Shown: piece by piece, positions 36,129 through 46,562 of the stretch
Numbering within the stretch: the first letter of the stretch is position 1
Layout of the letters: the number at the start of each line of letters is the position of its first letter
Source: an uncultured Psychrobacter sp.
GTDB taxonomy: Bacteria > Pseudomonadota > Gammaproteobacteria > Pseudomonadales > Moraxellaceae
Length of the DNA stretch: 64,000 bases
Assembly: GCF_947488565.1 (NCBI RefSeq)
Contig: NZ_CANKZC010000005.1
Location: 124,001-188,000 of the forward strand
Direction of reading: 5' to 3'
Translations under genes and position numbers: made by a program
Notes under the pieces: model-generated
The model's input: the letters and a program-made list of their open reading frames with translations, nothing else
What the model was told of the DNA's origin: nothing
Database searches by the model: none

Positions 36129-37661
36129 ATGCAAACCTCTACTCAAACTACTCCTAATGGCTCGCGTCCTGTCCGTACTCGTATTGCGCCATCACCGACT
36201 GGTTTTCCACATGTCGGTACTGCTTATATTGCGCTGTTTAACTTAGCGTTTGCTAAAGCGAATGGTGGTGAATTTATTTTGCGTATCGAAGACACCGACC
36301 AAACCCGCTCAACCGAACAATCTGAACAAATGATTTTGGATGCGCTACGCTGGGTCGGCCTGGACTGGAGCGAGGGGCCAGATATTGGTGGACCACACGC
36401 CCCCTATCGTCAAAGCGAGCGCAGCGATATTTATAAAGAACATGCAAACAAGCTATTAGATAACAATCATGCGTTTCGCTGTTTTTGTACTAGCGAGGAG
36501 CTAGATGCCATGCGCGCTGAACAAATGGCCAATGGCGAAACCCCGCGCTATGACGGGCGCTGTGCTCATCTTGCTCCCGGAAAAACTGAGCAATTGGTCA
36601 ATGAGGGCAAACCAAACGTCATTCGTATGCGCGTGCCGACCGAAGGCGTCTGCCAAGTACATGACATGCTACGCGGTACTGTTGAGATACCCTGGGCGCA
36701 AGTTGACATGCAAGTACTGCTCAAAACCGACGGCATGCCAACATATCATTTAGCCAACGTCGTCGACGACCATTTAATGGACATCAGTCATGTCATGCGC
36801 GGCGAAGAATGGCTAAATTCAGCACCTAAGCATCAGCTACTTTATGAGTATTTTGGTTGGGAGATGCCGACCCTTTGTCATATGCCATTACTGCGTAACC
36901 CAGATAAGTCAAAACTGTCGAAACGTAAAAACCCAACCTCGATTACCTACTATCGTGATGCTGGCGTACTACCTGAAGCGTTACTCAACTATCTAGGCCG
37001 TATGGGCTACTCAACGCCTGACGAAGCTGAAAAATTCACCTTAGATGAGATGATTGCCAGTTTTGATATTCAGCGTGTGTCACTTGGCGGGCCTATCTTC
37101 GATATCGAAAAGCTTAATTGGTTAAATAGCGAGTGGCTACGCGCGCTCACGCCTGAAGAGCTAAAAAATAAAATTCTTGACTGGGCCAGTGACAGCGATA
37201 AACTCACCGCTATCGCTGCTGCCATTCAGCCACGCATTGAGTTATTGTCTGATGCGGTCAATTGGGGTGGCTTTTATTTTCAGAACCTACCTGATATTAA
37301 TGCAGAAAGCTTTACTCATAAATCGCTTGCGCCTGAGCAAATCATCGAGATGCTACAACTCGCGCTTTGGCAGTTAGAAACCTTGCCAACATGGTCGGAG
37401 GAAAACATCTACGCCACGCTAAAAGGTCTGGCGGCGCATATGGATATTAAGATGCGCGACTTTATGGCACCATTCTTTATTGCTATCGCGGGTAGCACCT
37501 CATCGACACCCGTTATGAACTCTATGGCGATTATCGGCGCTGATATGACTTTGACGCGTCTACGTCATGCGGTTGATGTACTGGGCGGCCTCGGTAAAAA
37601 GAAACTGAAGAAGCTTGAAAAACAAGCAGCAGAGTTGCCGGACTTTTTAGCTGCTGAATAG
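36129..37661 (+). CDS. gltX: Glutamyl-tRNA synthetase
   Basis: Charges tRNA-Glu in the cytosol. The class I signature HIGH appears as [12 protein letters not shown] near residue 20, and the KMSKS loop as [13 protein letters not shown]. The catalytic and anticodon-binding parts are complete at 510 residues, slightly longer than most. The start is ATG 36129; the frame continues upstream only to a TTG at 36087. It is divergent from rsmH, and about 0.5 kb upstream of a tRNA-Glu gene, its own substrate. Confidence 0.96.
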   Translation: MQTSTQTTPNGSRPVRTRIAPSPTGFPHVGTAYIALFNLAFAKANGGEFILRIEDTDQTRSTEQSEQMILDALRWVGLDWSEGPDIGGPHAPYRQSERSDIYKEHANKLLDNNHAFRCFCTSEELDAMRAEQMANGETPRYDGRCAHLAPGKTEQLVNEGKPNVIRMRVPTEGVCQVHDMLRGTVEIPWAQVDMQVLLKTDGMPTYHLANVVDDHLMDISHVMRGEEWLNSAPKHQLLYEYFGWEMPTLCHMPLLRNPDKSKLSKRKNPTSITYYRDAGVLPEALLNYLGRMGYSTPDEAEKFTLDEMIASFDIQRVSLGGPIFDIEKLNWLNSEWLRALTPEELKNKILDWASDSDKLTAIAAAIQPRIELLSDAVNWGGFYFQNLPDINAESFTHKSLAPEQIIEMLQLALWQLETLPTWSEENIYATLKGLAAHMDIKMRDFMAPFFIAIAGSTSSTPVMNSMAIIGADMTLTRLRHAVDVLGGLGKKKLKKLEKQAAELPDFLAAE

Positions 37662-37893
37662 TTTTAATCATCGTTTAATAAAGCTGTTGTTGAATCACAT
37701 GGCTAGTGGCCAATGAGGAGGTCAGTTCAATATAAGCTGACCCCTTCTGACGTTTTAGTAGTGCATAGAAGGAAGTTTTGAATTTTAATGCATGTTATTA
37801 AGCAGAATTCACACTATTTTGGTCTGAATTATTAGAAAAAATAGCTATAAACACTTTTTTATATATATTTATGAATTATTTTTAAAATAGCAG

Positions 37894-37922
37894 TTGACAA
37901 GACAGCCGCTCTTACCTAAAAT
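37894..37922 (+). promoter_or_regulatory. Sigma-70 promoter of the tRNA-Ala/tRNA-Glu unit
   Basis: TTGACA (37894-37899) and TAAAAT (37917-37922) are 17 nt apart, a near-consensus promoter ending 17 nt before the tRNA-Ala gene. Confidence 0.8.
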
Positions 37923-37939
37923 ACGCACACTCTTAGCGA

Positions 37940-38015
37940 GGGGCTATAGCTCAGTTGGTAGAGCACTTGCATGGCATGCAAGGGGTCAACGGTTCGACTC
38001 CGTTTAGCTCCACCA
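37940..38015 (+). tRNA. tRNA-Ala (anticodon GGC)
   Basis: A 76-nt cloverleaf beginning GGGGCTATAGCTCAGT and ending with an encoded CCA. The anticodon stem CTTGC/GCAAG encloses ATGGCAT, giving anticodon GGC. The acceptor stem has one G-U pair (GGGGCTA with TAGCTCC), and the T arm has GGTTCGACTCC. Confidence 0.97.
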
Positions 38016-38172
38016 TACTATTTATAGCAACGCTCAGTACGACTGAAACGTAACCATAAATACTCGCTAGTAGGACGATATCAGCACCTAGGCAATGCTT
38101 GCTTTATTAATAGATAAGCACTCTGATATTGTGAAGTACCGTTGTAGCCTTTTTGGTTATAACACTCTATGC

Positions 38173-38248
38173 GTCCCCATCGTCTAGAGGCCTAGGACAC
38201 CGCCCTTTCACGGCGGTAACGGGGGTTCGAATCCCCCTGGGGACGCCA
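38173..38248 (+). tRNA. tRNA-Glu (anticodon TTC)
   Basis: A 76-nt cloverleaf beginning GTCCCCATCGTCTAGAGG and ending with an encoded CCA. The anticodon stem CCGCC/GGCGG encloses CTTTCAC, giving anticodon TTC. No promoter is seen in the 157 nt after tRNA-Ala, and a terminator follows, so the two are probably cotranscribed. Confidence 0.97.
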
Positions 38249-38310
38249 CTATTCGGCGTCACTTATTAGCACTTTTGCTTAGCATCAGGTCAGACTAATA
38301 AGCGAACAAT

Positions 38311-38347
38311 AAAAAGCCCAGTCATCATATGATGACTGGGCTTTTTT
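38311..38347 (+). terminator. Terminator of the tRNA unit
   Basis: A long perfect stem of AAAAAGCCCAGTCATCAT with ATGATGACTGGGCTTTTT, almost without a loop, followed by T residues; it is flanked by A and T runs, so it could work both ways. Confidence 0.88.
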
Positions 38348-38696
38348 ATGCCTGTTTATCTACAAGTACGGTAGAGACACAAACTTGCTATTACATCTGA
38401 TAATTTTCCAATTCTTAGATGAAGAAACCCAAAAGTAATAAATTTCGGCTTTACAATCAATACTTTAACTCTATTAACGACAAAAATACACAAGTTTACA
38501 TTTAGTGGATTTAGTCACACAGGTTAACACACTTATACACAAAGTTAGTGTTTTTCTACTTAACGCTATTATGAATATATTTCTCTATTAATTAAGATTG
38601 CCTTGTACCTAGTGAAGACTTGTATAAGCCTCTTTATAGAAATCAACCATAATGATATGCAAATTAGCGTTAAATAACATGTGATAAGGAATTGTT
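38348..38696. other. AT-rich intergenic region
   Basis: No gene or RNA is supportable. A single TTATACACA at about 38531-38539 resembles a DnaA box but stands alone. The end carries the AAGGA ribosome site of the next gene. Confidence 0.45.
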
Positions 38697-39755
38697 ATGT
38701 TACCTACCTATACGCCTCAACGTCGCCCTTCTTGGCGCGGTGTACTAGCAGGTCTTATTATGGGACTGCTCGTAGTCATGGCGATGATTGCCATCGCTTT
38801 AATCCTAAGCTCATTTATACCGTTTGACCTAAAAGGTACTAGTATTGCTGCTGGTATCTATGCTGCTATTACTGCTTTAGTCAGCGCTTATGTTGCAGGC
38901 TATTTTGCTATCAAATACTCTGCACCCGAGGCCTTGTTTGGTGATGGTACAGATGTCGATCAAAAAGACGCTACGTTGACTGGTATGTTGACTGCGGCTT
39001 TAATTGTATTGGTAACCACGTTTTTCACTCTAAGTAGTGCAACTGGTATCCTAGCGACGGCTGGTAATACTGTTGGCGGTACGGTTAGTACAGTAGCAAA
39101 AACTGCAGGTGGCGTAGCAGCGGCTGGTACATCAGCGGCAAGTACAGCAGCCATCGCTGCACCTGATAGTACTGTTACGCAGGTTCAGCAAAAAGCGCAA
39201 GAAGTTTACCAAACCGTATCTGGTAATATCAGCAAAGCAGATATCAGCGCTATGGTAGCCAAGAATACTCAAGATTTAAACGATCAACAAATCCAAGCGA
39301 CGACTAACGTATTGGATGAGATGATTAACGAAACCAAAACTGACGTTACTGATATGGACTTCACCAGTATCGACACATGGCGCAATATTGATGAGTATGC
39401 AAAACAACGCATGGCATCTATTGAGCAGACACTAAAAGGTCCTGAGCTAATCAACCGCTTACAGCAAGAAGGATTGAGCGAAGTGCAAGCGACTGAAGTA
39501 CGTTCAGAAGTAGTACAGTCATTTAATGAGTACAAAACAAAAACTGAGCAGTATATCGCCCAAGCCCAACAAACCGTTGATCAAAACTTACAACAAGCTG
39601 AAGACGTTGCTCGTAAAGCTGCCTTGTATAGTGGTCTATTTTGGTTAATCAGTACTATCTTAACTTTCATCGCTGCTACTATGGGTGCCAAAAGCGCTGC
39701 TACTAAGCATCGTTTAGATAAGCCTATTGTTACTTGGGGTGACAACGTTAGATAA
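38697..39755 (+). CDS. Four-helix membrane protein of unknown function (352 aa)
   Basis: Not recognised. Three N-terminal hydrophobic segments (about residues 16-40, 47-72 and 94-117), an Ala/Thr/Gly-rich low-complexity stretch (118-165), then a long soluble helical region (165-308) rich in Gln, Glu and Lys with coiled-coil character. One more membrane helix follows (LYSGLFWLISTILTFIAATMGA, about 310-331) and a basic tail. The layout suggests a large loop anchored at both ends. AAGGA lies 6 nt before the ATG. It is monocistronic, ending at a terminator. Confidence 0.8.
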   Translation: MLPTYTPQRRPSWRGVLAGLIMGLLVVMAMIAIALILSSFIPFDLKGTSIAAGIYAAITALVSAYVAGYFAIKYSAPEALFGDGTDVDQKDATLTGMLTAALIVLVTTFFTLSSATGILATAGNTVGGTVSTVAKTAGGVAAAGTSAASTAAIAAPDSTVTQVQQKAQEVYQTVSGNISKADISAMVAKNTQDLNDQQIQATTNVLDEMINETKTDVTDMDFTSIDTWRNIDEYAKQRMASIEQTLKGPELINRLQQEGLSEVQATEVRSEVVQSFNEYKTKTEQYIAQAQQTVDQNLQQAEDVARKAALYSGLFWLISTILTFIAATMGAKSAATKHRLDKPIVTWGDNVR

Positions 39756-39812
39756 GAGCATGTTAGATTATAGATCTGGTAAAACTGATTATTAGTCAAT
39801 AGTACTTACCCA

Positions 39813-39848
39813 TAATAAGCTCAATTACATACGATGATTGGGCTTATT
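39813..39848 (+). terminator. Terminator after the four-helix membrane protein gene
   Basis: A 12-bp stem AATAAGCTCAAT with ATTGGGCTTATT (one G-T pair) and a 12-nt loop, followed by TT. Confidence 0.7.
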
Positions 39849-40023
39849 TTATGGCTATCACTTTTAAAACACTTCTTGATTTTATTCTCACTACTTTATA
39901 ACTACCCGCGCTATTGCCAACCTATCCAATGCTCGCTACTATCTACCCCATAAGTATTTTATACAACATAAAAATGCTCTAGAACGTATGAATTTTTAGA
40001 ACTATCAAAGGGAAGTGATTGCG

Positions 40024-40677
40024 ATGTTCGGTATCGAGAATTATCTAGGGTTTGTTTTAGCGGCTATTTTGTTGAACCTGACACCTGGCACAGATAGCAT
40101 GTATATCATCACTCGCAGCGTCTCACAAGGGCACAAAGCTGGTTTCTATTCTGTACTGGGCATTGTCACTGGAATACTAATGCACACGGTATTGGCGGCA
40201 TTAGGACTATCAATCATTTTAGCCAACTCTCCACTAGCATTTACTATCGTTAAATATATTGGTGCCAGCTACCTATGCTATTTAGGGATTAAAATGTTAA
40301 CCAGTAAATCGAAATCTATCCTATCAGACAGTTTGCCCAATAACAGAAAACTTGTACAAGCTGAGTCTTTGAATTATAGGCGAATCTATAAACAAGGCAT
40401 ATTGACCAATACTTTTAACCCAAAAGTGGCTTTATTCTTCCTCGCGTTTTTCCCGCAGTTTATTGATCCTAACTATACCTATAGCGCATTGTCTTTTCTA
40501 ATTTTAGGGTTGAGTTTTGCTATTACTGGTTTTATATGGTGCTTATGTCTAGCTTTACTGGCATCAAAATTTAGTGCCAACTTAAGAAAAAATCCGTCTA
40601 TCGAAGTTCTTTTAAATAAAATAAGCGGCGCGGTATTTATCGGCTTGGGAGTTAAGTTGTTAATTGATAAGGGTTGA
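40024..40677 (+). CDS. LysE family amino acid exporter
   Basis: A 217-residue inner-membrane protein of the LysE/RhtB superfamily, which exports amino acids or their derivatives. It opens with the typical NYLGFVLAAILLNLTPGTDSMYIITRS (NPGP-like motif as LTPGTDSM), has KYIGASYLCYLGIKML, and FNPKVALFFLAFFPQFIDP. Six membrane segments are visible. The start is ATG 40024, 8 nt after GGGAAG; an in-frame GTG at 40015 is inside the ribosome site. Substrate not predictable. Confidence 0.92.
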   Translation: MFGIENYLGFVLAAILLNLTPGTDSMYIITRSVSQGHKAGFYSVLGIVTGILMHTVLAALGLSIILANSPLAFTIVKYIGASYLCYLGIKMLTSKSKSILSDSLPNNRKLVQAESLNYRRIYKQGILTNTFNPKVALFFLAFFPQFIDPNYTYSALSFLILGLSFAITGFIWCLCLALLASKFSANLRKNPSIEVLLNKISGAVFIGLGVKLLIDKG

Positions 40678-40734
40678 GAAAACTGCTATAAACGATTAAA
40701 TAAGCCACTTCCTATAAAATTTAACTACCTATAA

Positions 40735-40775
40735 AAAAGCCCAGTCCCCTACATTGAGGAGACTGGGCTTTATAT
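40735..40775. terminator. Bidirectional terminator between the LysE-type gene and acnA
   Basis: Arms AAGCCCAGTCCCCT and AGGAGACTGGGCTT pair with one mismatch around a 6-nt loop, with A and T runs outside; it lies between convergent genes. Confidence 0.85.
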
Positions 40776-40796
40776 CATTCTAACTCTAATCAATCA

Positions 40797-43604
40797 CTAC
40801 GCAGCGTCTTTGTTGTCAGCCGCTAGCTGACGCAGCACATAGTGTAATACGCCGCCATGACGCACATACTCGCGCTCTTTTGGCGTCTGTAAACCAACGT
40901 TAACTTCAAAGACTTCCTCCGAGCCATCGGCACGAGTAGCAGTGACTTTGGCGGTTTTGCTCTCACCATTGTCAAGGCCTGTGATACTCATCACCTCTGA
41001 GCCGTCTAGCTTATAAGTGTCTGCATTCTCACCATCTTTAAAGGTCAGCGGCAACACGCCCATACCGACTAGGTTTGAACGGTGGATACGCTCAAACGAG
41101 GTAGTCAGTACTGCTTTTACACCAAGCAAAATCGTACCTTTCGCTGCCCAGTCACGGCTTGAGCCAGAGCCATACTCTGCACCGCCTAATACTACTAGCG
41201 GACGCTTGTCTTCTTTATACTTCATAGCCGCATCATAGATAGCCATCTCTTCGCCATCTTGTAGCGTTGCGCTGTCATCTTTGAAGTAATACGTATAACC
41301 GCCCTCTTTGCCATCCATCATGCTGTTTTTGATACGGATGTTGGCGAATGTGCCGCGAGTCATGACCGCATCATTACCACGGCGTGAGCCATAGCTGTTG
41401 AAGTCAGCTTCCATGACACCGCGCTCTTGCAAGTACTTGCCAGCAGGCGATTCGGCATCAATATTACCCGCCGGTGAGATATGGTCAGTGGTGATTGAAT
41501 CGCCGAACAGACCCAAGATACGTGCGCCTTCGATATCAGGGATGCCTTCTGGCTCCATGGTCATGCCATCAAAGAACGGCGGGTTTTTAATATAAGTGGA
41601 AGCTTCACTCCATGGATACAACTGACTATCTGCTGAGCTAATGGCATTCCACGCTTTACTACCATCAAACACTTCACCGTAGTTTTTGCGGAACATATCA
41701 GCATCGATATTATTGGCAATCAGCTCGTTGATCTCTTCCGAGGTCGGCCAGATATCTTTTAGATAAACATCGTTACCCTCTAAATCTTGGCCTAGTGGAT
41801 GCGTAGTCAAGTCAATATCGACGGTACCTGCTAGCGCGTAAGCAACGACGAGTGGTGGTGAAGCCAAATAGCTGGCTTTTACATGTGAGTGAATACGACC
41901 TTCAAAGTTGCGGTTACCTGATAGTACGGCTGAGGCAACCAAATCATTTTCTTCGATGGCCTCTTCAATCGCATCTAACAACGGACCTGAGTTACCGATA
42001 CAAGTAGTACAACCATAACCGACTAGATAGAAACCTACTTTCTCAAGTTCATCCATGAGCTGAGACTTTTCGAGATAGTCGGTCACAACTTTTGAGCCTG
42101 GTGCAAGAGAGGTTTTGACCCATGGGCGAGCTGTCAGTCCTTTAGCCGCTGCTTTTTTGGCGACAAGTCCGGCACCAATCATAACGGCAGGGTTTGAAGT
42201 ATTGGTACAAGAGGTAATCGCTGCGATCACGACAGAACCATCACGCAGTCTATATTCTTCGTCCTCGATTGTAACCTTACAAGAGGTACTACCTTCAGCG
42301 CAGAAAGGCTTGGGTTTGGCTGCTAATTTTTTAGCTTGCTCTTGCTTACCGCCCTCTTCATCGAAACGCACCTTGGCATCGACTTCAGCTTTACGACCTT
42401 TAGTCATCTCTAGTAAGGTCTCGCCAAACTTTTCATGCATATCAGATAGATTGATACGCTGCTGCGGTAGGTTAGGACCCGCAAGAGCTGGTTGGACAGT
42501 ACTGAGATCTAGATACAAATTGCTTGAATAGGTTGCCGCTTTCGTGTCGGCATCATGCCACATGCCTTGCGCTTTAGCGTACTTTTCAACCAATTCAATT
42601 TGTGCTTCGTCACGACCTGATAGACGTAAATAATCAATCGCCATTTGGTCAACTGGGAAAATACCGCACGTGGCGCCATATTCTGGCGACATATTGGCAA
42701 TCGTTGCTCGATCAGCAAGCGGCATTTGATGTAAGCCTTCACCGTAAAACTCGACGAACTTACCAACTACGCCATGTTTACGCAACATCTCAACCACACG
42801 TAATACTAAATCAGTTGCCGTAACGCCTTCAGACAGCTCACCTGTCATCTCAAACCCAACCACTTGTGGAATCAGCATTGAAGAGGGCTGACCTAGCATC
42901 GCCGCTTCCGCTTCGATACCGCCAACGCCCCAACCAAGCACACCAATACCATTAATCATTGTGGTATGACTGTCGGTACCAAACACGGTATCAGGGTAAG
43001 CAGTCAACTCGCCATCAACTTCCGCTGCCATGACGACGCGCGCAAGATATTCTAAGTTAACTTGGTGCACGATACCGGTCGCTGGTGGAACGACGACAAA
43101 GTTTTTGAAAGCGCTCTTACCCCAATGCAAGAATTCATAACGCTCATTATTGCGTTTAAATTCAATTTTTTCATTTAAATCAAGCGAGTCTTCACGGCCA
43201 TACACATCGACTTGCACCGAGTGGTCAACGACGAGCTCACTGGGAATAAATGGATTGATTTGTTCAGCTTTACCGCCAAGCTCGACTACCGCATCACGCA
43301 TCGCTGCCAGATCGACGACTGATGGTACACCGGTGAAATCCTGCAATACCACCCGCGCTGGCATAAAGGCAATCTCTTTTGAGGCCTCTGCTGCTGCATC
43401 CCAGTTGGCGACTGCCTCAATATGGTTTTTACCGACAGACTGCCCGCCATCTTCGTTACGCAGCAGGTTCTCTAGTACGATTTTCATACAGTATGGTAGC
43501 GTATTAATATTATCGTAAGTCTCAGCAAGTTTGGGCAAGCTGTAGTAGGCATGCTCTTTGCCATCGACTGAAATAGTGTCTTTTACGTTAAAGATATCGC
43601 TCAT
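40797..43604 (-). CDS. acnA: Aconitate hydratase AcnA
   Basis: Converts citrate to isocitrate in the TCA cycle, using a [4Fe-4S] cluster. Cluster cysteines are in ITSCTNTSNP and YGCTTCIGNSG. Substrate-site segments include FGTDSHTTMINGIGVLGWGVGG and the C-terminal swivel domain with GAEYGSGSSRDWAAKGT. At 935 residues it matches the AcnA/IRP1-like branch. The start at ATG 43604 has AAGGAAG 5 nt upstream; a frame extension to 43640 is rejected. Apo-AcnA can act as an iron-responsive RNA binder in relatives. Confidence 0.96.
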   Translation of the reverse strand: MSDIFNVKDTISVDGKEHAYYSLPKLAETYDNINTLPYCMKIVLENLLRNEDGGQSVGKNHIEAVANWDAAAEASKEIAFMPARVVLQDFTGVPSVVDLAAMRDAVVELGGKAEQINPFIPSELVVDHSVQVDVYGREDSLDLNEKIEFKRNNERYEFLHWGKSAFKNFVVVPPATGIVHQVNLEYLARVVMAAEVDGELTAYPDTVFGTDSHTTMINGIGVLGWGVGGIEAEAAMLGQPSSMLIPQVVGFEMTGELSEGVTATDLVLRVVEMLRKHGVVGKFVEFYGEGLHQMPLADRATIANMSPEYGATCGIFPVDQMAIDYLRLSGRDEAQIELVEKYAKAQGMWHDADTKAATYSSNLYLDLSTVQPALAGPNLPQQRINLSDMHEKFGETLLEMTKGRKAEVDAKVRFDEEGGKQEQAKKLAAKPKPFCAEGSTSCKVTIEDEEYRLRDGSVVIAAITSCTNTSNPAVMIGAGLVAKKAAAKGLTARPWVKTSLAPGSKVVTDYLEKSQLMDELEKVGFYLVGYGCTTCIGNSGPLLDAIEEAIEENDLVASAVLSGNRNFEGRIHSHVKASYLASPPLVVAYALAGTVDIDLTTHPLGQDLEGNDVYLKDIWPTSEEINELIANNIDADMFRKNYGEVFDGSKAWNAISSADSQLYPWSEASTYIKNPPFFDGMTMEPEGIPDIEGARILGLFGDSITTDHISPAGNIDAESPAGKYLQERGVMEADFNSYGSRRGNDAVMTRGTFANIRIKNSMMDGKEGGYTYYFKDDSATLQDGEEMAIYDAAMKYKEDKRPLVVLGGAEYGSGSSRDWAAKGTILLGVKAVLTTSFERIHRSNLVGMGVLPLTFKDGENADTYKLDGSEVMSITGLDNGESKTAKVTATRADGSEEVFEVNVGLQTPKEREYVRHGGVLHYVLRQLAADNKDAA

Positions 43605-43898
43605 GGTAGCTTCCTTATCGTTGTTATAAATCCTGAACATAAATCATCATGAACTTATGCTTGTGACTGGTGGCTAAATAGCTGATTAATCGTTTTGATG
43701 AAAAATAGTGCAATATAGAGTAATAAATAATTAGGTGTAAGTTTCAATTAAACCTAAACATAACTTCGCATTTAGAATTTAATATTCACTTGTTTTTACC
43801 ATAACAAATATTCAAGACTTTGTTAACGCTTAGACGTAGTCAAATCGTGGCACAATCGTAACCGTCACCAGGCTCTAACAGTATGATTGTCATTAACT

Positions 43899-44945
43899 TT
43901 ATATATCTTGGCTTTTACCCTGTTTACGGCGACCGCTCCTAAACACATAAGCGTCCTTATAAAAGTCAGCATCTACATTCTTCGCCCAAAAATGCGGTAC
44001 GCCTAAAATAGGCAATGGCGATAAATGACGCGGTGTGACCTCATTGCATGATAGCAACTCGTTCATATAATCAGCGACTCTATCGTCTAAATACTGCAGA
44101 CGCTCAGATAATGATAACGCAAAGAAATCTTGCGAGACATGTATCACCACACTATGCGCGCATAAAGGTTTCCGCGGTTGTATAAGTTGCTCAAGCAGGG
44201 CATGACCAAAGATATAAACTGCCGCTTGCGCCTGCGTACAGGGTTTTTTAGGGTCATCCCACTGCCTGCGCGGCTGTACCAAACTACCCTGCCAATCAAA
44301 ATCAATGAGCGCCTCGCCAATACTAGGGTCAGCTGTAACTAGCACCGCACCATTTTCATCAAACACAGTGATGGTATCGCGGACGCGGCCTCGACTGGCA
44401 CCGACCCCTTGCTGCTCAATCTCAAGTATATGATAGTGGTTTAGCAGGGCTTTGGTTTTGGGAAAGGTCAGCCAAATACTACCGTTAAATAAGTCATGTA
44501 AGTTATCACGCGTCGGAATATTGCCAGTCGTGGCGATAAAACTCTCGTAAGCCTCGCCTTCTGGTAGTGCATCCTGTGAGACAAAACTCAAAGTATGCGC
44601 TCGCTGATTTTTAATAGGTTTAGTGGTCGGCAGTGGCCTTTGTACAGTTTCGCTTTGTTGCTTTGAGGCAGCGTTAAGTATACCTGCGACAATATCTATA
44701 GACTTGTCATTGAGTATCGAGACCTCTGCCTGCTGAGGTGAATGACTTAGCTCATTTATACTTTTACTAATGTCGTTCAATTGACTTAAATGACTAAGCC
44801 ACGGGGCATGCCAGTCAATCTGAGCAAAGCTGTCATCAAGCTTACTGGTAAATATAACGGACTTATGAGCAGACGAATCATTTATCAAAGGTTGATCAAA
44901 AAGAGCATCAGCACGATGCAGATGTGGCAAATTACTAGCGGTCAT
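43899..44945 (-). CDS. DUF3025 domain protein
   Basis: A 348-residue protein of a conserved proteobacterial family of unknown function. Family marks: an HDLFNGSIWLTFPKTKALLN segment (about residues 147-166), RGRVRDTITVFDENGAVL, and the C-terminal LSPLPILGVPHFW. The first 120 residues are low in similarity and Ser/Gln-rich. No membrane segment. Divergent from the YdjM-like gene, 114 nt away. Confidence 0.85.
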   Translation of the reverse strand: MTASNLPHLHRADALFDQPLINDSSAHKSVIFTSKLDDSFAQIDWHAPWLSHLSQLNDISKSINELSHSPQQAEVSILNDKSIDIVAGILNAASKQQSETVQRPLPTTKPIKNQRAHTLSFVSQDALPEGEAYESFIATTGNIPTRDNLHDLFNGSIWLTFPKTKALLNHYHILEIEQQGVGASRGRVRDTITVFDENGAVLVTADPSIGEALIDFDWQGSLVQPRRQWDDPKKPCTQAQAAVYIFGHALLEQLIQPRKPLCAHSVVIHVSQDFFALSLSERLQYLDDRVADYMNELLSCNEVTPRHLSPLPILGVPHFWAKNVDADFYKDAYVFRSGRRKQGKSQDI

Positions 44946-45059
44946 ATTGACGATCTCTATTAGGCGACTGGCGGCTCTATGGTATCATGGTGCGCTTTTT
45001 TACGGCTAGACAAGCAGCTCGAAACAATGTTTTCGCGCGCTATTTATTAATGAGTTTTT

Positions 45060-45776
45060 ATGGCAAATTTTAATACCCACCTAAATGTTGCATTTATGGT
45101 CAGCGGCACGCTGAGTTTGGCGGTCTATAAAGCTGGATTGGTTGACGACTCAGGTTTTTTGATGTGTGTGGCGCTCGGTACCATCGGCGGGCTATTGCCT
45201 GATTTGGACTCTGATCACTCAACCCCGATCAAGCTTGGGTTTAATATCATCTCTTTTGTCTTTGCCTTTGGTTTGGTGATGCATTGGCGCAGTGAGCTAA
45301 GTTTACTTGCTCTGATGGCGTTATGGCTGGCAGGCTATGGCTTTATGCGTTATGTGGTTTTTTATATTTTTACCAATATGACGGTGCACCGCGGTGTCAT
45401 CCATTCTGTCCCTTATATGGCGATAATGGGACTTGGGATGACTTGTTTGAGCTATTATGGATTACAGATGCCGCTGACCGCCAGCTGGTTTTATGGGCTG
45501 TTTTTATTCGGTGGGGCAATGGTGCATTTGACACTGGATGAGCTGTATAGCGTCAATTTATCCAACATGAAAATGAAGCGCTCATCGGGCACGGCCATGA
45601 AGTTTTATCAACACAAAGACAAATGGTGGTATTTGCTACTGTACGCTATTCTTTTGCTTTTGATATATATAGCGCCGCCTTTTGAGATTTTTTGGTCGCG
45701 GTTAAGTGACCCATCAGCATGGGCGCAGCTCAAGGTTGGTATATTGCCAGAATTATTAAAAAGTATGCTGCAATAA
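45060..45776 (+). CDS. YdjM-like membrane-bound metal-dependent hydrolase family protein
   Basis: A 238-residue inner-membrane protein of the YdjM/LexA-regulated metal-dependent hydrolase family. It has NFNTHLNVAF, the metal-type LGTIGGLLPDLDSDHSTP and TVHRGVIHSVPYMA motifs (His and Asp residues that could bind metal), and about five to six hydrophobic segments. Its role in membrane or envelope physiology is unclear. ATG 45060 follows a TGAG at short distance. Confidence 0.85.
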   Translation: MANFNTHLNVAFMVSGTLSLAVYKAGLVDDSGFLMCVALGTIGGLLPDLDSDHSTPIKLGFNIISFVFAFGLVMHWRSELSLLALMALWLAGYGFMRYVVFYIFTNMTVHRGVIHSVPYMAIMGLGMTCLSYYGLQMPLTASWFYGLFLFGGAMVHLTLDELYSVNLSNMKMKRSSGTAMKFYQHKDKWWYLLLYAILLLLIYIAPPFEIFWSRLSDPSAWAQLKVGILPELLKSMLQ

Positions 45777-45835
45777 AATTATCATAAGACCATTAAACCT
45801 AAACGAATAAGCCCAAACGAAAATTAGAGTAAAAC

Positions 45836-46396
45836 ATGCAGACCTCCCTACATCCTTGCCCTTGCCAAACCAATCCAACAGCAGAGACGACAGACGCTCT
45901 ATTATCCTATCAAGACTGCTGCCAACCTTATCATGATGCTTTTTATAATGACGACGTTGATAAAGTAGATAGTATAAGAGCGGAGTCAGCGCAGCGTCTG
46001 ATGCGCACGCGTTATAGCGCTTTTGTGCTCATCAAGCCAGAATATATTGTCAAGACCACCCTGCCCGCCCAGCAAAATTTGCTGGATATCAAGGCGATTG
46101 AGATATGGGCCACTGAGACCGATTGGGCAGGACTAGAAATCGTAGAACACACGCCAAAGCTTGGCAAACGTCATGCGAAGGTCGAGTTTAAAGCATTTTA
46201 TATTGAGCCAGACGGAGAACCAGCAGCACACCATGAGCTATCTACTTTTGTAAAGGTAGTAAATAAAACTGCTAAAGAAAAAGACGAGCGTTGGTATTTT
46301 TTAGATCCAACGGTTGCCATGACTGTGACGCAAAAGCAGCCGTGTATTTGTGGATCTGGCGAGAAGTTTAAACGCTGTTGTGGATTATATAGTTAA
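45836..46396 (+). CDS. YchJ family protein with SEC-C zinc motif
   Basis: A 186-residue protein with an N-terminal CPC...DCCQPYH cluster (zinc-binding), the central NTF2-like region with AQRLMRTRYSAFVLIKPEYIVKTT, and a C-terminal SEC-C motif QPCICGSGEKFKRCCG. This is the YchJ arrangement. Function is not established; the family is cytosolic. It follows the YdjM-like gene by 59 nt on the same strand, so cotranscription is possible. Confidence 0.9.
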   Translation: MQTSLHPCPCQTNPTAETTDALLSYQDCCQPYHDAFYNDDVDKVDSIRAESAQRLMRTRYSAFVLIKPEYIVKTTLPAQQNLLDIKAIEIWATETDWAGLEIVEHTPKLGKRHAKVEFKAFYIEPDGEPAAHHELSTFVKVVNKTAKEKDERWYFLDPTVAMTVTQKQPCICGSGEKFKRCCGLYS

Positions 46397-46416
46397 TTCA
46401 CTGTAAAACCGATACA

Positions 46417-46492
46417 GTGCAGCTGGTATGAATTTTGCGCAGCATCTGTCAGCGTAGACACAGCAAGCAAGGAAAATTTGTACCAGTTGCAC
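46417..46492. repeat. Palindromic repeat family C, copy 1
   Basis: A 76-bp element with imperfect 20-bp inverted ends (46417-46436 and 46473-46492; three mismatches), lying between convergent genes. The right half recurs at 50066-50119. Confidence 0.78.
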
Positions 46493-46562
46493 GTTGATAT
46501 GAGCATATCGATCTTATTCCAAACTGACTATATCTGTAGCTGATATTGATGACGCGCCAACT

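Noticed and set aside
38500..38560. Replication origin suggested by a DnaA-box-like TTATACACA
   Set aside because: A single near-match without a cluster of boxes or neighbouring dnaA/dnaN.
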